This document shows, one piece after another, positions 32,301 to 32,781 of a DNA stretch of 32,781 nt (the stretch's first letter is position 1; each line of letters opens with the position of its first letter). Position numbers and translations under genes: made by a program. This stretch comes from Bacillota bacterium (lineage in GTDB: Bacteria; Bacillota; UBA4882; UBA8346). The stretch is taken from assembly GCA_023394955.1 (NCBI GenBank), contig JAEWZY010000016.1, positions 1-32,781 of the forward strand, in the 5' to 3' direction. The notes under the pieces are model-generated. The model was not told where the DNA came from. It saw only the letters and a list, made by a program, of their open reading frames with translations, and did not search any database.

Positions 32301-32781
32301 CCTTAAAAGTGCCGAGAATCAGCCCCGGATCAAACGGTTGTCCCCAGCGCCACTCTCCCTTTAAAAGCGCATGGGTGGAAATTCGGCCATCGATCCCTGA
32401 CTGGGAACCGATTTTGGTTGAACCTAACTCCAACTCGGTCAAATCTCCGGAAACTTTCCACTCTACCCCTTTAGAATCGACTTTAATTGACCCCTCAGCC
32501 AGGAAACTCCCTTCCCCAACCTCTCCAGCCAGTTTAGCAATTTGAACCCTTTTAGAAGCGATATCCCAAACGATGGCGGCAGTTAAGTCTTCAGCCGACA
32601 ACTCTTGATACTCAAGGCGGTCCATTTGAATTTCACCGGAGATCAAAGGGTTCCATAATGCTCCGCTGATTTTGCCTTCAAAATCCATGGCGGAACCCAT
32701 CTTCAAGCCTGCCAACTCCGGGAGGCCAAACCCTGCGGGATCCAGTCTCTTGCCAAATAGGTTCAGGTTGAACTCGGGAGC
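29389..32781 (-). CDS. tamB: TamB family translocation/assembly protein, 5' end missing
   Basis: TamB/DUF490 proteins bridge the periplasm and help outer-membrane assembly or lipid transport. The frame is open to the window end, so at least 1130 residues are present and the N terminus (with signal anchor) lies outside. The body is a long series of short beta strands with Gly-rich turns (SGEIQMDRLEYQELSAEDLT, SGSLNGALNLDGAY), as in TamB's grooved beta-taco fold. The C-terminal DUF490 domain is recognisable (DIPVRSNLQIKGDLKEPLIS, VSNKGVITLYGQTFKVNSGK, YSYPSLAEEDLFAMLNWSEL), and the end WRLTYRFRF has the terminal aromatic. It lies first in the visible envelope cluster, upstream of the sigma factor and bamA, a pairing common in diderm Firmicutes. 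Confidence 0.92.
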   Translation of the reverse strand, partial: APEFNLNLFGKRLDPAGFGLPELAGLKMGSAMDFEGKISGALWNPLISGEIQMDRLEYQELSAEDLTAAIVWDIASKRVQIAKLAGEVGEGSFLAEGSIKVDSKGVEWKVSGDLTELELGSTKIGSQSGIDGRISTHALLKGEWRWGQPFDPGLILGTFKGKDFTNQTVHFNDIQGVYSWEKNKLIVESIQANTGQGKIYGHLAWDLQVLTASFNAEHISLRDLLPDEKKYPFGGVVDGSFEFEGPLSDLNGKIQGSIKQAAYLSKPVGEITCNMEYADQGLKITSLQVASDTGDYSISGGVDWASGPTVAVTVRSDNVNLKGFRNWLPIDSSLPMGGSGTLELEFLGPMANPTYTGEIRLDSPSLGDFRMEQGTIQLEGDFEEVCLNLIEFNDGFSSIVASGKANRDTLDLFLTGSQINLDQLGLEYDDKRLQGRLNFEGKLAGNPFAPVLTVEISPGSLAFGPFVGDTISGNVTWKDKELLLSGLKFSGEDFKVNIYGKIDLCQPLAVDLGFNVADLSLAKLLQVFDASGIDAAGKLSGLVKVTGNPFRPEIRVNGELSDATLGSAPFRGEFELNYHQNRLSIEQLSLRQNTGDLVASGVWEGNSALNLRVKAAGFSLETFNSLLPSEHQLAGTIDLDTNLAWSGSKISGELQAKVDEFYLNQNRLGDLRLQGRFTEQGILIDESLIESKEGSIAAQGHVPWPDQVLSKMSKLNNASHGLHLELVFKNTPLGMANSYLPHNIKVTSGSLNGALNLDGAYGWPLFSGELRATHVGVETPLLPFPIEKARMLMNIEDNKIFIRQAQGQYGDGSFTLNGETILFGEEDQLHYNLNFNGSKLYYENNYFDGFSNLNLQLTGTTNNSKLTGEINVLEGRIGLLKMGKKATPNIKWNPSFDLKVTTGKNVRYRQVGLADIPVRSNLQIKGDLKEPLISGEAVSNKGVITLYGQTFKVNSGKAVFKYSEGFYPYVDIESSVLTAKAEVFLNVKGQIGDDLSIKLYSYPSLAEEDLFAMLNWSELRGDRPSSIQGLANTNLSIVTDTMFGEVFYELRQALHLDYLYLEHDYTEDEFRISAGDYVSSKLFLSYSRSVLDEPKEKWGLDYHLTSNLTAGGTYSLEDGTSWRLTYRFRF

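Overview
The window looks like a chromosome segment of a diderm (outer-membrane-bearing) Firmicute. Low-GC-type Gram-positive traits are the T-box leader, GGAGG ribosome binding sites with many TTG/GTG starts, the sporulation sigma factor SigH, Mini-RNase III, YhaM and a YprB-like exonuclease. These sit beside a full set of Gram-negative envelope genes: tamB, bamA, OmpH/Skp-like proteins, lpxD, lptF/G, lptD, lptC and lptA. Negativicutes, Halanaerobiales and Limnochordia/Hydrogenispora-type lineages combine these traits; the sequence alone does not let me choose. Nearly every gene is on the minus strand. I see no mobile element, CRISPR array or rRNA.

Region 1 (1-1916, minus) is translation and sporulation control. 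sigH has its own consensus promoter and a terminator. A second consensus promoter then drives tRNA-Tyr, tRNA-fMet, tRNA-Thr, a second identical tRNA-fMet and tuf (only its first 42 codons are in the window). Region 2 (2227-6634, minus) is a Cys T-box with cysE and cysS, then mrnC and rlmB. It is interrupted by a 51-codon gene on the plus strand with its own ribosome binding site and terminator. Region 3 (6677-10249) holds envelope genes of unknown role: a predicted outer-membrane barrel, a lipoprotein phosphoesterase and a DUF1002 protein in one unit, plus a divergent plus-strand lipoprotein. Region 4 (10392-12571) carries a DRE-TIM acyltransferase resembling Re-citrate synthase, rpsU and a HIT protein.

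Region 5 (12728-21116) is one tightly packed run: lptF/G, lptD, lptC, lptA, a YprB-like exonuclease, yhaM, a membrane protein and mtaB. Several of its junctions overlap. Region 6 (21418-32781) is the outer-membrane assembly block: tamB (5' end cut by the window edge), a sigma-70 factor, a single-pass membrane protein, bamA, an unrecognised POTRA-like/barrel protein, two OmpH-type chaperones flanking a membrane-anchored coiled-coil protein, and lpxD. It is closed by two tandem terminators.

Together regions 5 and 6 would insert outer-membrane proteins (BamA, TamB, OmpH), acylate the lipid A precursor (LpxD) and move LPS across the envelope (LptF/G-C-A-D). lptB, lpxA, lpxC and fabZ are not in the window. 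The most novel material is the unrecognised genes inside this block, above all the POTRA-like/mini-barrel protein after bamA and the sigma factor plus single-pass protein between tamB and bamA.
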